64,000 bases of DNA from Pelodictyon phaeoclathratiforme BU-1 (GTDB lineage Bacteria > Bacteroidota > Chlorobiia > Chlorobiales > Chlorobiaceae). Each line of letters opens with the position of its first letter. Position 1 is the first letter of the stretch. The notes below the pieces were generated by a model. It searched no databases, was not told where the DNA came from, and was given only the letters and a program-made list of their open reading frames with translations. The position numbers were made by a program, and so were the translations under genes. Below are positions 53,421-60,837 of this stretch, piece by piece. The DNA lies in contig NC_011060.1 in assembly GCF_000020645.1 (NCBI RefSeq), positions 866,501-930,500 on the forward strand. The letters are read 5' to 3'.

Positions 53421-54560
53421 ATGATAGCTCAAGATTTAAAACAATTGGCTTTAGAGCATGGCACACCGTTATTTGTGGTCGATCATGAGGTTTTGCGTGC
53501 CAATTATCGTGAGTTCAAGCGGCATCTTCCGAGGGTTCAAGCCTATTTTGCGGTTAAAGCAAACTCCGCAAAAGAGATCGTTAAAACCTTCTATGATGCC
53601 GGCGCCAGCTTTGATGTTGCATCAATGCCTGAGTTTCTTGCGGTCTATGAAAATATTAAAAGCCTGACGCCTGAAGAGCAACAGGATTTTATCTGGGATA
53701 AAATCATCTATGCCAATCCGATAAAGCCAATACCCACGCTCAAGGAACTCGACCAGTATAAACCGTTGGTCACCTTTGATAATGAAGATGAAATAGCGAA
53801 AATCGCTACCTATGCACCGAATACCGGTCTTGTTTTACGCATAAAAGTGCCGAATACCGGAGCCATGGTAGAGCTCTCTTCCAAATTTGGTGCAGACCCT
53901 GGAGAGGCTGTTGATCTTATAGAAAAAGCGTTCAGAAGTGGACTGGTGGTTGAGGGTTTAAGCTTCCATGTCGGCAGTCAGTGCACAAATTTCCAGAATT
54001 ATATTCAGGCCCTTAATCTGGCGGCCAATATTTTTAAGGAATCGTGGGAAAGAGGGTATACGCAGGTAAAAATCCTTGATATTGGCGGCGGTTTTCCCGC
54101 TCCCTATGACAAAAATGTGAGACCTTTTGCCGAGCTTGCCATCATGCTCAATTCCGAAATTGACCGGCTCTTTCCGCCCGATATTGAAATCATAGCCGAA
54201 CCGGGAAGATTTTTAGTGGCAACTGCCGCCTGGGTTGTGATGGAGATTATCGGTACAGCCTATCGTGACGGTAAAAGATGTTATTACGTCAATGACGGGG
54301 TTTATCATACCTTTTCAGGGATTATCTTTGATCACTGCGAATATCCTGTAAAATCCTTCAAAGAGGGCAATGAGAAAATGTGTGCAGTGTATGGCCCTAC
54401 CTGTGACGCTCTCGACACTATCACTATGGCGAATCTTTTGCCCGAAGACCTTTCGATTGGGGATTTACTCTATAGTGAAAATATTGGAGCCTACAGTCAT
54501 GCGTCATCGACTTACTTTAATGGCTTTCCGCCAGCAAAGGTTTTGCATATCAACAGATAG
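53421..54560 (+). CDS. ornithine decarboxylase-type PLP enzyme (alanine-racemase fold)
   Basis: A 379-residue fold-III PLP decarboxylase. PLP binds Lys-46 in YFAVKANSAKE; SFHVGSQC, LDIGGGFPAPY and AEPGRFLV are cofactor motifs, and the active-site Cys is in GPTCDALDTI (about 328), the eukaryotic-type ODC signature. Specificity for ornithine is inferred from this motif and the hss neighbour; lysine or both amino acids are possible. No antizyme-type regulation is apparent. Confidence 0.9.
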   Translation: MIAQDLKQLALEHGTPLFVVDHEVLRANYREFKRHLPRVQAYFAVKANSAKEIVKTFYDAGASFDVASMPEFLAVYENIKSLTPEEQQDFIWDKIIYANPIKPIPTLKELDQYKPLVTFDNEDEIAKIATYAPNTGLVLRIKVPNTGAMVELSSKFGADPGEAVDLIEKAFRSGLVVEGLSFHVGSQCTNFQNYIQALNLAANIFKESWERGYTQVKILDIGGGFPAPYDKNVRPFAELAIMLNSEIDRLFPPDIEIIAEPGRFLVATAAWVVMEIIGTAYRDGKRCYYVNDGVYHTFSGIIFDHCEYPVKSFKEGNEKMCAVYGPTCDALDTITMANLLPEDLSIGDLLYSENIGAYSHASSTYFNGFPPAKVLHINR

Positions 54561-54580
54561 GTTACGGTGATCATGATCAT

Positions 54581-54649
54581 GTTTGAACCGGGAGACTTGT
54601 AACCAGGGAATCAGCGCCTTCGGAGCCAGACTCTGAAGGCGGTTCAAAC
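54581..54649. repeat. nested inverted repeats between the convergent odc and argDC copy 2
   Basis: An outer 10-bp perfect repeat GTTTGAACCG (54581-54590) / CGGTTCAAAC (54640-54649) encloses an 11-bp stem CGCCTTCGGAG (54615-54625) / CTCTGAAGGCG (54631-54641) with one wobble and a 5-nt loop. There is no T-run. It may be a two-way transcription end or a structured RNA. Confidence 0.55.
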
Positions 54650-54743
54650 GGTGCCGGAGCTTCAGCGATGTTTTTGCACATGAACCGGTCGATCTGGCAT
54701 AAGAGTAACGGAGTTTCATTGCCTGAAAAAATAACGTTTTATA

Positions 54744-55289
54744 TCAAGGCAAAAGAATAGCGCACGAAATGACCGTTGTCCAGAGTCCGTTTTCACCCTC
54801 GGCAGACTGGGTAATATTGTAGGAATTAATAATCTTGTGACTCATTTTGTAGATACCTTCACGCTCGTCCCAGTCTTTGTTGGGATCAAACTCAATACCG
54901 AGGGTTGTTGCAAGCATTGTTGCCGCCAGATCTTCAGCATACTCACCCGACTGTTCGGCAGATTCTCCGTAAGGTTGATGTTCCGACAGATAACCATACT
55001 GCGTCTCATCTGCCGGGATGGCAACACCAACCGAAGCTGCAATCAGACGATTATATTCATTGGTAGAATTGCGAGCCATAACGGCAAAGGTGATCTGTCC
55101 GGGACGAAGAAGTTTTACCCCCTCCTCAACACTGATGCGTTTGCAGTGAGGTGGAAAAATACTGGATACGGTAACAAGATTACACCCCTCAATTTTAGCA
55201 TCCCTCAACGCCAGCTCGAACGACGATAAGTACTCCTTATGCCTTCCAACCCCTTTGGTGAAAAAAACTTTTGATGGAACAAATGACAA
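54744..55289 (-). CDS. pdaD: pyruvoyl-dependent arginine decarboxylase, copy 2
   Basis: A 181-residue paralogue of the gene at 32751, differing at 12 positions (about 93% identity). The self-cleavage site VTVSSIFPP (Ser-42/Ser-43) is intact. Changes are mostly conservative (E30D, F79Y, D95E, V178I); notable ones are K35G, E50K, S62R and G150H. It is convergent with the hss-odc operon, so it sits in the polyamine cluster. Agmatine from this enzyme would need agmatinase or a deiminase route, not visible here, to reach putrescine. Confidence 0.94.
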   Translation of the reverse strand: MSFVPSKVFFTKGVGRHKEYLSSFELALRDAKIEGCNLVTVSSIFPPHCKRISVEEGVKLLRPGQITFAVMARNSTNEYNRLIAASVGVAIPADETQYGYLSEHQPYGESAEQSGEYAEDLAATMLATTLGIEFDPNKDWDEREGIYKMSHKIINSYNITQSAEGENGLWTTVISCAILLP

Positions 55290-56020
55290 TATTCAGCCTC
55301 CAGATTAAGTTTTGGGACAATACTTCGGAAGATATTAAATAAGTATAAATAACCCCATGGTTTATTGTGAGGTACTGATTTCAAAAACGATTTTCCCGAT
55401 AACGTATACGCTGTTATTTTGAATGGGTATATATTTCTTACTTGTTTTAATATAATAAAATAAAGGTTATTTGTATTTCCGGGATGTAATTTTTGTGAGT
55501 TGTAGGTGCAGATAGGTGTTGCCAGAATTAACATATATTTAACAGATTCCCTTTCGTCGGTAACATGAGGAATTGACAGGGTTGGCGCAAGCCAGAACGA
55601 TGTGTGTGTAACATTCATTTGTATAATCAGTTGGCTTTGCTGAAAAACCGATTAATGAGAATGATGTCAAACGAAACGAACGAACGAGAAGGATGGCTCA
55701 GATGCCGAAGAGTGGTTAGAAGCCTGAAAAGTTAGTGAACGACAGATACCTGATACAGCGATCATTCCAAAAAGGTCGCTCTTGCAGCGGAGATGCTTTT
55801 TTTTTCATACTCATGAGCTGATGGAGTTCGATATTTCTGTTACATATTTGTAAACAACGAGAACATCAGACAACCTCTCGGTATATTATTCATGTTGTTC
55901 TTGATATCTCAACCGTAAACAAGGTTTTGTTTATGCCCTTCGAACTCTAATCTCTCTGGGTTGCATTCCTCGCTACTTGTGGGGAAGGGACTTTATTTTC
56001 GGTTATGATAAAATAATGAG

Positions 56021-56049
56021 AGCCATCTGCTTGTCAGGTGGTTTTTTTT
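56021..56049 (+). terminator. rho-independent terminator with no visible upstream gene
   Basis: AGCCATCTG (56021-56029), 5-nt loop CTTGT, CAGGTGGTT (56035-56043), a 9-bp stem with two G-U pairs, running into eight T. Well formed, on the plus strand, with no gene in the preceding 730 bp on that strand. Confidence 0.75.
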
Positions 56050-56060
56050 GTGCTATATTA

Positions 56061-56074
56061 TTAGCATATGCCAA
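56061..56074. promoter_or_regulatory. candidate operator of the DUF134 regulator
   Basis: TTAGCATATGCCAA is a 14-bp near-palindrome (6 of 7 pairs) 43 bp before the DUF134 start. Its place between a terminator and an HTH-protein gene suggests autoregulation; inference only. Confidence 0.35.
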
Positions 56075-56116
56075 TAACTAAGGCGCAACAGGGAATAAAA
56101 ACAATGGTGAATCGAT

Positions 56117-56800
56117 ATGGCAAGACCCGTAAAATGCAGAAAAATAGGATGCAATCCGGAGTTTCGGCTTTTTGGACCTGCTGAAGTTTCGGCAGTCACG
56201 CTCGAAACAGTTGATCTTTCGTTCGATGAGTTTGAAGCGATCCGGCTTGCAGATTTCGAGGGGTTGTATCAGGATGCTGCGGCTCAACAGATGCATGTTT
56301 CCCGTCAGACGTTTGGCAATATTCTTGCATCGGCCCGCCATAAGGTGAGCCAGATGCTGGTTTCAGGAAAAAAGTTAACCGTAACAGGAGGAACTATCAT
56401 GGTTACAAGTGAAGAAAGAGTGTTTAAATGTGCAACCTGCTCTCATCAATGGAGCGTGGCGCATGGGGTTGAGAGACCGGCGGTCTGCCCGTCATGTGGG
56501 AGTGTAAATATTCATCGACTCACATCCGACGGCAGTTTTGGCGGTGGACGCAATGGAGCTGGAAAATGCCGAGGTCTTCGTACCGGGCTGAATCGTGAGG
56601 GCACGGGTCAGGGAAGCGGCGAGGGAGAAGGCATGGGCCAGGGTTCAGGCGAGGGCGAGGTCCATGGTTCTGGCCGAGGATCAGGTCAGGGCCAAGGCCA
56701 AGGTAAGGGACAGGGTCAAGGCCAGGGTCAGGGCCGGGGATTAGGCCAAAGATGCTGCGATTCTCCAGGGCACGTACATCGCCACGAGGGAGATCAATAA
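56117..56800 (+). CDS. DUF134-family HTH protein with zinc ribbon and Gly-Gln-rich tail
   Basis: A 227-residue protein. Residues 1-95 are DUF134: MARPVKCRKIGCNPEFRLFG, then the sigma-like helix-turn-helix DEFEAIRLADFEGLYQDAAA and QMHVSRQTFGNILASARHKV. Residues 110-145 hold a zinc-ribbon (CATCSHQW ... CPSCGS). The tail from about 150 is low-complexity GQGSGEGEG and (GQ)n repeats ending CCDSPGHVHRHEGDQ, whose Cys and His could bind metal. DUF134 proteins often accompany Fe-Mo-cofactor-like (NifX/NifB family) proteins; none is adjacent here. Confidence 0.85.
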   Translation: MARPVKCRKIGCNPEFRLFGPAEVSAVTLETVDLSFDEFEAIRLADFEGLYQDAAAQQMHVSRQTFGNILASARHKVSQMLVSGKKLTVTGGTIMVTSEERVFKCATCSHQWSVAHGVERPAVCPSCGSVNIHRLTSDGSFGGGRNGAGKCRGLRTGLNREGTGQGSGEGEGMGQGSGEGEVHGSGRGSGQGQGQGKGQGQGQGQGRGLGQRCCDSPGHVHRHEGDQ

Positions 56801-57179
56801 ACCATTCGGGGAGTGGAGGGAGAACACTGGTGAAAGTTGTTTACCGTTAAACAGGTCAGGCGCTTCAGTTTCGGGCATGTGTAAGCATTTCGGCAGTGCA
56901 CTCCATTCCCTGTTTTTTTATTAGGGAAACAGAGTGAGTGATGTTTCATGATACGTTGGTTGAGCTGCCGACGATGGTAAGGATGTTCACAGGAGTATTT
57001 TTGTGCAGTGTTGTAAAGATGTTTTGGATTTACATTTCATACCGTACCTTGTTTGAAAATACAGTTTCTTCCCTCGTCAACGACAATAGAGCAAGTCCAA
57101 TCTCCGCAGTTTTGCGAAAGTTGTTGCCTTGAGGTTTTGCTTCGTACAAGTAATTTTAACATTCAAGGTAACGTTGAAT
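56801..57179. other. 379-bp spacer; small dyads, no clear gene
   Basis: No recognised gene. A hydrophobic 64-codon frame (56938-57132, +) has no homology I can name and no ribosome site. TTCCCT / AGGGAA around a T-rich loop near 56906-56928, overlapping CTGTTT / AAACAG, is a possible weak terminator for the DUF134 gene. Confidence 0.4.
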
Positions 57180-57692
57180 ATGCCCAGGAAACAATCCGAG
57201 TCCGTTCCCGGCGCTTTAGAACCTGTCTACGCGGCAATTGTCAATCTGACAGAGAGTATTTGCCAACAGCACCTGAACAGCGATTATGCGGCGCTTGCCC
57301 GTCAGTTGGCTGCAACGCTTGCACGCAAACGACCTTCTCCCATCATGAGGGGAAAACCGGAAATTTGGGCATGCGGTATTCTCTATGCGCTTGGTACCGT
57401 CAATTTTCTGTTCGATAAAACGCAAACTCCGCACCTGCGGGTGGATGAGTTATGCGCAGTCTGTGGCGTCAGTAAAAGTACTGGAGAAAACAAGGCCAAA
57501 CTGATTCGTGATCTGCTGAAGATGTATCCACTTGAGCCAAAGTGGTGTTTGCCATGCCATGTAGATGACAATCCAATGATCTGGATGTTGCAGGTTGATG
57601 GCATGATTGTCGATATTCGTCGGATGTCACGTGAATTTCAGGTCATTGCCTATGAAAAGGGATTGATTCCCTTCATTCCGGCAGACCGATGA
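57180..57692 (+). CDS. DUF6398-domain protein
   Basis: A 170-residue protein. The first 40 residues are a helix (MPRKQSESVPGALEPVYAAI), followed by the DUF6398 region: RGKPEIWACGILYALGTVNF and LRVDELCAVCGVSKSTGENK, an HTH-like pair of helices, then AKLIRDLLKMYPLEPKW. The C-terminal third (DNPMIWMLQVDGMIVDIRRM) adds a small beta unit. Function unknown. ATG 57180 is chosen; the open frame reaches 57129 with no start signal. The next gene overlaps by 4 bp (ATGA). Confidence 0.75.
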   Translation: MPRKQSESVPGALEPVYAAIVNLTESICQQHLNSDYAALARQLAATLARKRPSPIMRGKPEIWACGILYALGTVNFLFDKTQTPHLRVDELCAVCGVSKSTGENKAKLIRDLLKMYPLEPKWCLPCHVDDNPMIWMLQVDGMIVDIRRMSREFQVIAYEKGLIPFIPADR

Positions 57693-58024
57693 AAAAAGCA
57701 TGGGCATCAGAAGGTGAGGCATTGCACAAGAGGCACGGTCGTGAGTTCGCCATTCCTCTGGCACAGATTGCCGTAGTTGACGCTGATAAAGCAACCCGTG
57801 AGGCGGTTGAAGATTGTCATTATTGGGCAAATCGGGGGTGCGGGTTTGTTATCCGTTTTGGTGAGATGTTTTTTGATTGCCTGAAATTGTTGGTTATACT
57901 TTTAAGAGTTGATGCTTTGCAAGGCGAGTACTGTTGGAGAGTGTTGGCAGCCGCTCACATGAACGGATATTACAGAGGCGGTTACACCTTTATAAAATAT
58001 GGTATTAGTGCTCCAAGCCCTTGA
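57689..58024 (+). CDS. hypothetical protein, possibly chimeric
   Basis: A 111-residue frame coupled to the DUF6398 gene. The first 45 residues (MKKAWASEGEALHKRHGREF, then AIPLAQIAVVDADKATREAV) look like ordinary soluble protein. From about residue 50 the composition changes (FFDCLKLLVILLRVDAL, GYYRGGYTFIKYG), suggesting that a deletion or recombination joined the start of one gene to unrelated sequence. No family recognised. Confidence 0.4.
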   Translation: MKKAWASEGEALHKRHGREFAIPLAQIAVVDADKATREAVEDCHYWANRGCGFVIRFGEMFFDCLKLLVILLRVDALQGEYCWRVLAAAHMNGYYRGGYTFIKYGISAPSP

Positions 58025-58155
58025 GATGCGAATTGAAAGTCCCTTATGACCGATTATTCAGATATCTTAAGTTCTGTCCAGCGTATATTCCTAACCGTGA
58101 AGAGTGGGAGTCCGATTCAAACGAAGGAGGAGACGATGAACTGCATGTATTGTAG
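58021..58155 (+). pseudogene. C-terminal remnant of the toxin that paired with the YgiT-type antitoxin
   Basis: In a frame different from its neighbours, 58021-58155 reads ...FCPAYIPNREEWESDSNEGG and ends at TAG inside the antitoxin start. The AYIPNREEWE...D ending resembles the C-terminus of DUF4258-type toxins normally located just before YgiT-like antitoxins, with the same overlap. Everything upstream of about residue 18 is unlike the family, so the toxin body is missing. Confidence 0.4.
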
Positions 58156-58348
58156 TGGGAATATGGAACGGGGGATTGCACCCTTTCATACCGACAGGAA
58201 AGGCTATCACATCACGTTAGACAGAATTCCTGCCTGGGTATGCGCCCAGTGTGGCGAAGTTTATTTTGATGAACCCGAAGTTGAAGCTATTCAAGAAGTC
58301 CTGTGCACTCTGGATCAGAGGACTGAAAAGTTGGTGAAATCTGCTTGA
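58136..58348 (+). CDS. YgiT-type zinc-finger antitoxin (MqsA-like N-domain)
   Basis: A 70-residue protein with two CxxC pairs: CMYC near the N-terminus (C3, C6) and CAQCGEVYF near 36-44, the zinc-ribbon of YgiT/MqsA antitoxins, then EPEVEAIQEVLCTLDQRTEK. It lacks the C-terminal HTH of full MqsA, like many small YgiT-type antitoxins. A strong AAGGAGG supports ATG 58136. The usual upstream toxin is reduced to a remnant. The IS element begins 40 bp downstream. Confidence 0.8.
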   Translation: MNCMYCSGNMERGIAPFHTDRKGYHITLDRIPAWVCAQCGEVYFDEPEVEAIQEVLCTLDQRTEKLVKSA

Positions 58349-58388
58349 CATTCATTTTTGGCGTACAGATTATGTTGGAAGTTACCAA

Positions 58389-58413
58389 CCTGAAAGTAGG
58401 ATAAAGCGCACAC
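58389..58413 (+). repeat. left terminal inverted repeat of the IS
   Basis: 25 bp starting CCTGAAAGTAGGATAAAGCG; differs from the other end only at position 10. It lies just after the transposase stop. Confidence 0.93.
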
Positions 58414-58415
58414 TA

Positions 58416-60128
58416 TCATGAGGTCACTCCCAGATATTTCAGGAACAGCCGATCTCTGGCTACGGATTCAGTAGACCAGCGGTAGTTGCCCATGACAGTT
58501 CGTACTTGAGTCGTCTCAATGCAATCGAACCAATCCAGAATCTGAGCGAGAGATCGTTGCTCAAGCCACTGTTCCAATTTTTTTTCGAGATTGACAAGTG
58601 CTTTGGTTTTTTCGCTTCCGTTCTTTCCAAGCTCTGCCCGCATTTCCTTGATTTTCTTGGTCAGGAAGCAATGATACCCCAGTGACACAAACTGTACGAA
58701 TTGCCTTCCCCGCAGGTTGTCTGGATGCCATGTGCGCGGCCTTGCTCCATCAAGGCCTCCCTTCACCACGGCGAAGATCTCCTCTATTTTTTCACGCAAT
58801 CGATAGTCTGCCAACGCTGTGAAGGTCTTCATGGCCTGATTGCTGACGAGCGCAAAATAGCCGAAGTATTTCGTCGCTTCGACAATGGCCTTGTCGTTGA
58901 AACCGACCCTCAATTGTCCACCACGCCCCTTTTTTGAGCAGATCAGATATCGCTCGATTTTTCGTTGCGCAGATTTCGTGAACTCCATCACCCCATCTTC
59001 TACTTGAGCTTTGAGTTCAAACAGCTCCTTGCGGAAGTCGAGCTGCTTCTTGGTGTCGCTGTTAGGGGAATAGAAGACATGGACATAAAGGCGGCGCACG
59101 AACCTCTCTTCTTCTCCGCTCAGCTTGCCGTTTCGCGACAGTTGGCGCACTCGACCGAACTCGTGCATTCTCATCGCCGTGGCGCCGCAAACCGACGGAT
59201 CAAACTGGCAAGTGCTCGACATGCCCGCCAGCGTCTCCCGAAGCGCATCCACCGTCTCGCGAACCCAAGTGATATTGGGGTCAACCAGAGTAAGGAATTT
59301 CATGTTGCGCAAGGCGAATTTCATCATGTTCCCCTCACTGTAGTAGCCGTTATCGGTAACGATCAAGGGTTTCTCAAGGTTAAAGCACTTGAGTTGCTTC
59401 AGGGTGTTCTCAATGGATATGACGTCCGGAACATTGCCAGGCTGCTTGGCGAATGCTAACGGCTCGCGTTTCTTTACGGAATACAAGGTTAGAAGCTTGA
59501 TGGTTTTCAGTCCGTCACCATCCTTATTGAACCCATGCCGTGCTTCCGACTGGTTCTCGGAGTAGGTCGATATCGTGGTCGAATCAAACGCCAGCACAGG
59601 TGCCTTGCCCAGGCGATCCGCCCGGAAGGAGAAGTAGCGCTGCACGCGGTCTTCGTCGCACCCGACACATTTGAACAAGTCACTGTAAACGTCTTCAGTG
59701 ATAACTTCGCTGTAGGGAAGGGAGTGCATTACCTGCCAACCCTCAAGGCGTGGCAAGGTGTTTCCGCCGGAACCGATCCAGTAACGCGCAATAGAGAGAA
59801 TCTTGGCAGCGTCGCCCTCGCTGAACGAAGAACGCACGTCATCGTCAATGCCGGAGGCTTTACCGACCCACTCCAGAAGATCCGTGAGGCCACTGTGCCT
59901 GCGTAGCGCACCAACCAAGCCCCCTTCATTTTTGCTTTTTTTCGGGCGTGTAGGGATTATCTCCTGTGTTCCCGACTTGATTTTCCCTTGGAGCTTCTGA
60001 CTGACGGTATAGGTCTTTCTGGTTCGTTCATTATAGCCTGTAACCCGCTCATAGATGTAAATATCGCCATTCGGGCGCCTTTCACGCCGTTCGCCAACGT
60101 GAGTTTTTCCAGTTACTGGTTTAGACAC
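58416..60128 (-). CDS. IS1634-family transposase
   Basis: A 570-residue DDE transposase of the IS4/IS1634 type. The catalytic triad can be placed: D about 182 in VLAFDSTTIS, D about 258 in IVTDNGYYSEG, and E about 448 in LREKIEEIFAVVKGG (the Y/L-REK-x-x-E signature). The N-terminal third is the DNA-binding part (RRPNGDIYIYERVTGYNE). Full length and uninterrupted, ending 3 bp before the terminal repeat. Confidence 0.95.
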   Translation of the reverse strand: MSKPVTGKTHVGERRERRPNGDIYIYERVTGYNERTRKTYTVSQKLQGKIKSGTQEIIPTRPKKSKNEGGLVGALRRHSGLTDLLEWVGKASGIDDDVRSSFSEGDAAKILSIARYWIGSGGNTLPRLEGWQVMHSLPYSEVITEDVYSDLFKCVGCDEDRVQRYFSFRADRLGKAPVLAFDSTTISTYSENQSEARHGFNKDGDGLKTIKLLTLYSVKKREPLAFAKQPGNVPDVISIENTLKQLKCFNLEKPLIVTDNGYYSEGNMMKFALRNMKFLTLVDPNITWVRETVDALRETLAGMSSTCQFDPSVCGATAMRMHEFGRVRQLSRNGKLSGEEERFVRRLYVHVFYSPNSDTKKQLDFRKELFELKAQVEDGVMEFTKSAQRKIERYLICSKKGRGGQLRVGFNDKAIVEATKYFGYFALVSNQAMKTFTALADYRLREKIEEIFAVVKGGLDGARPRTWHPDNLRGRQFVQFVSLGYHCFLTKKIKEMRAELGKNGSEKTKALVNLEKKLEQWLEQRSLAQILDWFDCIETTQVRTVMGNYRWSTESVARDRLFLKYLGVTS

Positions 60129-60285
60129 GGGGTATTCTCCTTTTTAAAGTGTTTTCCTTATTATACATACGTACACGTTAAAAAGCAAGAAAAAAGCGCG
60201 GTTTTTCTAAAAAAAACACAACTTCTCCGGAAAAAACACAACTTTTTTTGAAATAGTGCTCAGGTGGCGATCTTTTTTAGTTAAT

Positions 60286-60310
60286 GTGTGCGCTTTATCC
60301 GACTTTCAGG
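60286..60310 (-). repeat. right terminal inverted repeat of the IS
   Basis: Read on the minus strand it starts CCTGAAAGTCGGATAAAGCG. It is upstream of the transposase, with about 157 bp of AT-rich leader between. Confidence 0.93.
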
Positions 60311-60362
60311 TTACCAAGGCTGAATACATGGCGGATCAGTTTCATTGCTATCAGGGTTCCGC

Positions 60363-60381
60363 TATAATCTTATGCTATAAT
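60363..60381 (+). promoter_or_regulatory. candidate hicBA promoter (doubled -10 box)
   Basis: GCTATAAT occurs twice, 13 bp apart (TATAAT at 60363-60368 and 60376-60381), 35-50 bp before hicB. No good -35 box matches at 17 bp, so the exact promoter is uncertain. The IS lies 50 bp upstream. Confidence 0.35.
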
Positions 60382-60415
60382 TCGTGCATTAACGTCACTT
60401 GAACTGGATTGCAAA

Positions 60416-60625
60416 ATGAATTTCACGATAGAGCAGGAACAAGAATCTGATGGGCGTTGGTTGGCGGAAGTTCCCGAGTTACCAGGAGTTCTCGCTTACG
60501 GTGCGACATCGCTGGAAGCAATGACCAAGGCGGAGGTTCTTGCCCTTCGCGTTATTGCTGAACGGCTTGAGCATAGTGAAAGTCGCCCCTTTGCCATAAG
60601 TATTTCTATTCCGGTTATGGCATGA
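60416..60625 (+). CDS. hicB: HicB-family antitoxin
   Basis: A 69-residue HicB with the partial RNase H-like fold: FTIEQEQESDGRWLAEVPEL, then PGVLAYGATSLEAMTKAEVL and a short final strand. It should neutralise the HicA mRNA interferase. It has no DNA-binding extension, as in the short HicB class. The stop overlaps the hicA start (ATGA). Intact, unlike its partner. Confidence 0.88.
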   Translation: MNFTIEQEQESDGRWLAEVPELPGVLAYGATSLEAMTKAEVLALRVIAERLEHSESRPFAISISIPVMA

Positions 60626-60834
60626 GCCAATGGCCGTCAATTTAAGCCAAGCGTTTACTGTCCGTGCTGTTGCGTCTTGGCTGGGAAGTCAAGCGACAAT
60701 CCGGTTCGCACAAAACACTTTCCCGTAATGGCTGGCCTGATTTTGTTTTCGCCTTCCATGATGGCGATGAAATCGGCCCAAAAATGCTGGCACGCATTGC
60801 AAAGCATACGGGTCTTTCACCAGATGACCTGTAA
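60622..60834 (+). pseudogene. hicA: HicA toxin with a nonsense codon at position 8
   Basis: From ATG 60622 the frame reads MSQWPSI, then TAA (60643-60645), then AKRLLSVLLRLGWEVKRQSG, SHKTLSRNGWPDFVF... to DDL and a stop at 60834. Everything after the stop is a normal HicA (double-stranded RNA-binding fold with the catalytic His in GSHKTL). The TAA probably replaced a lysine codon (one base change from AAA). Restart at GTG 60661 would drop part of the first helix. The toxin is therefore most likely off. Confidence 0.8.
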
Positions 60835-60837
60835 CTT

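Larger units (their letters stand above)
55290..56116. other. 827-bp gene-poor AT-rich region
   Basis: No convincing protein gene. The left half is very AT-rich. Short frames exist, e.g. 55655-55735 (+) coding MRMMSNETNEREGWLRCRR and a basic end, without support. A T-rich hairpin-like stretch lies near 55758-55805 (AGCGATC / GGTCGCT, then a later run of nine T), and a clear terminator is at 56021. The presence of terminators without a gene raises the possibility of a small RNA. Confidence 0.5.
58389..60310 (-). mobile_element. complete insertion sequence, IS1634 family (1922 bp)
   Basis: The element is bounded by 25-bp terminal inverted repeats (58389-58413 and 60286-60310; 24 of 25 match) beginning CCTGAAAGT. 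It is flanked by an exact 7-bp direct repeat TTACCAA (58382-58388 and 60311-60317), read as the target duplication. One transposase gene fills it. Perfect flanks and an intact gene indicate a fairly recent, still mobile copy. It landed between the YgiT-type antitoxin and hicB. Confidence 0.95.

Noticed and set aside
51948..54560. Carboxynorspermidine route (nspC/carboxynorspermidine dehydrogenase)
   Set aside because: The dehydrogenase-like protein carries homospermidine-synthase motifs, and the decarboxylase has the ODC-type GPTCDALD signature, so hss + odc fits better.
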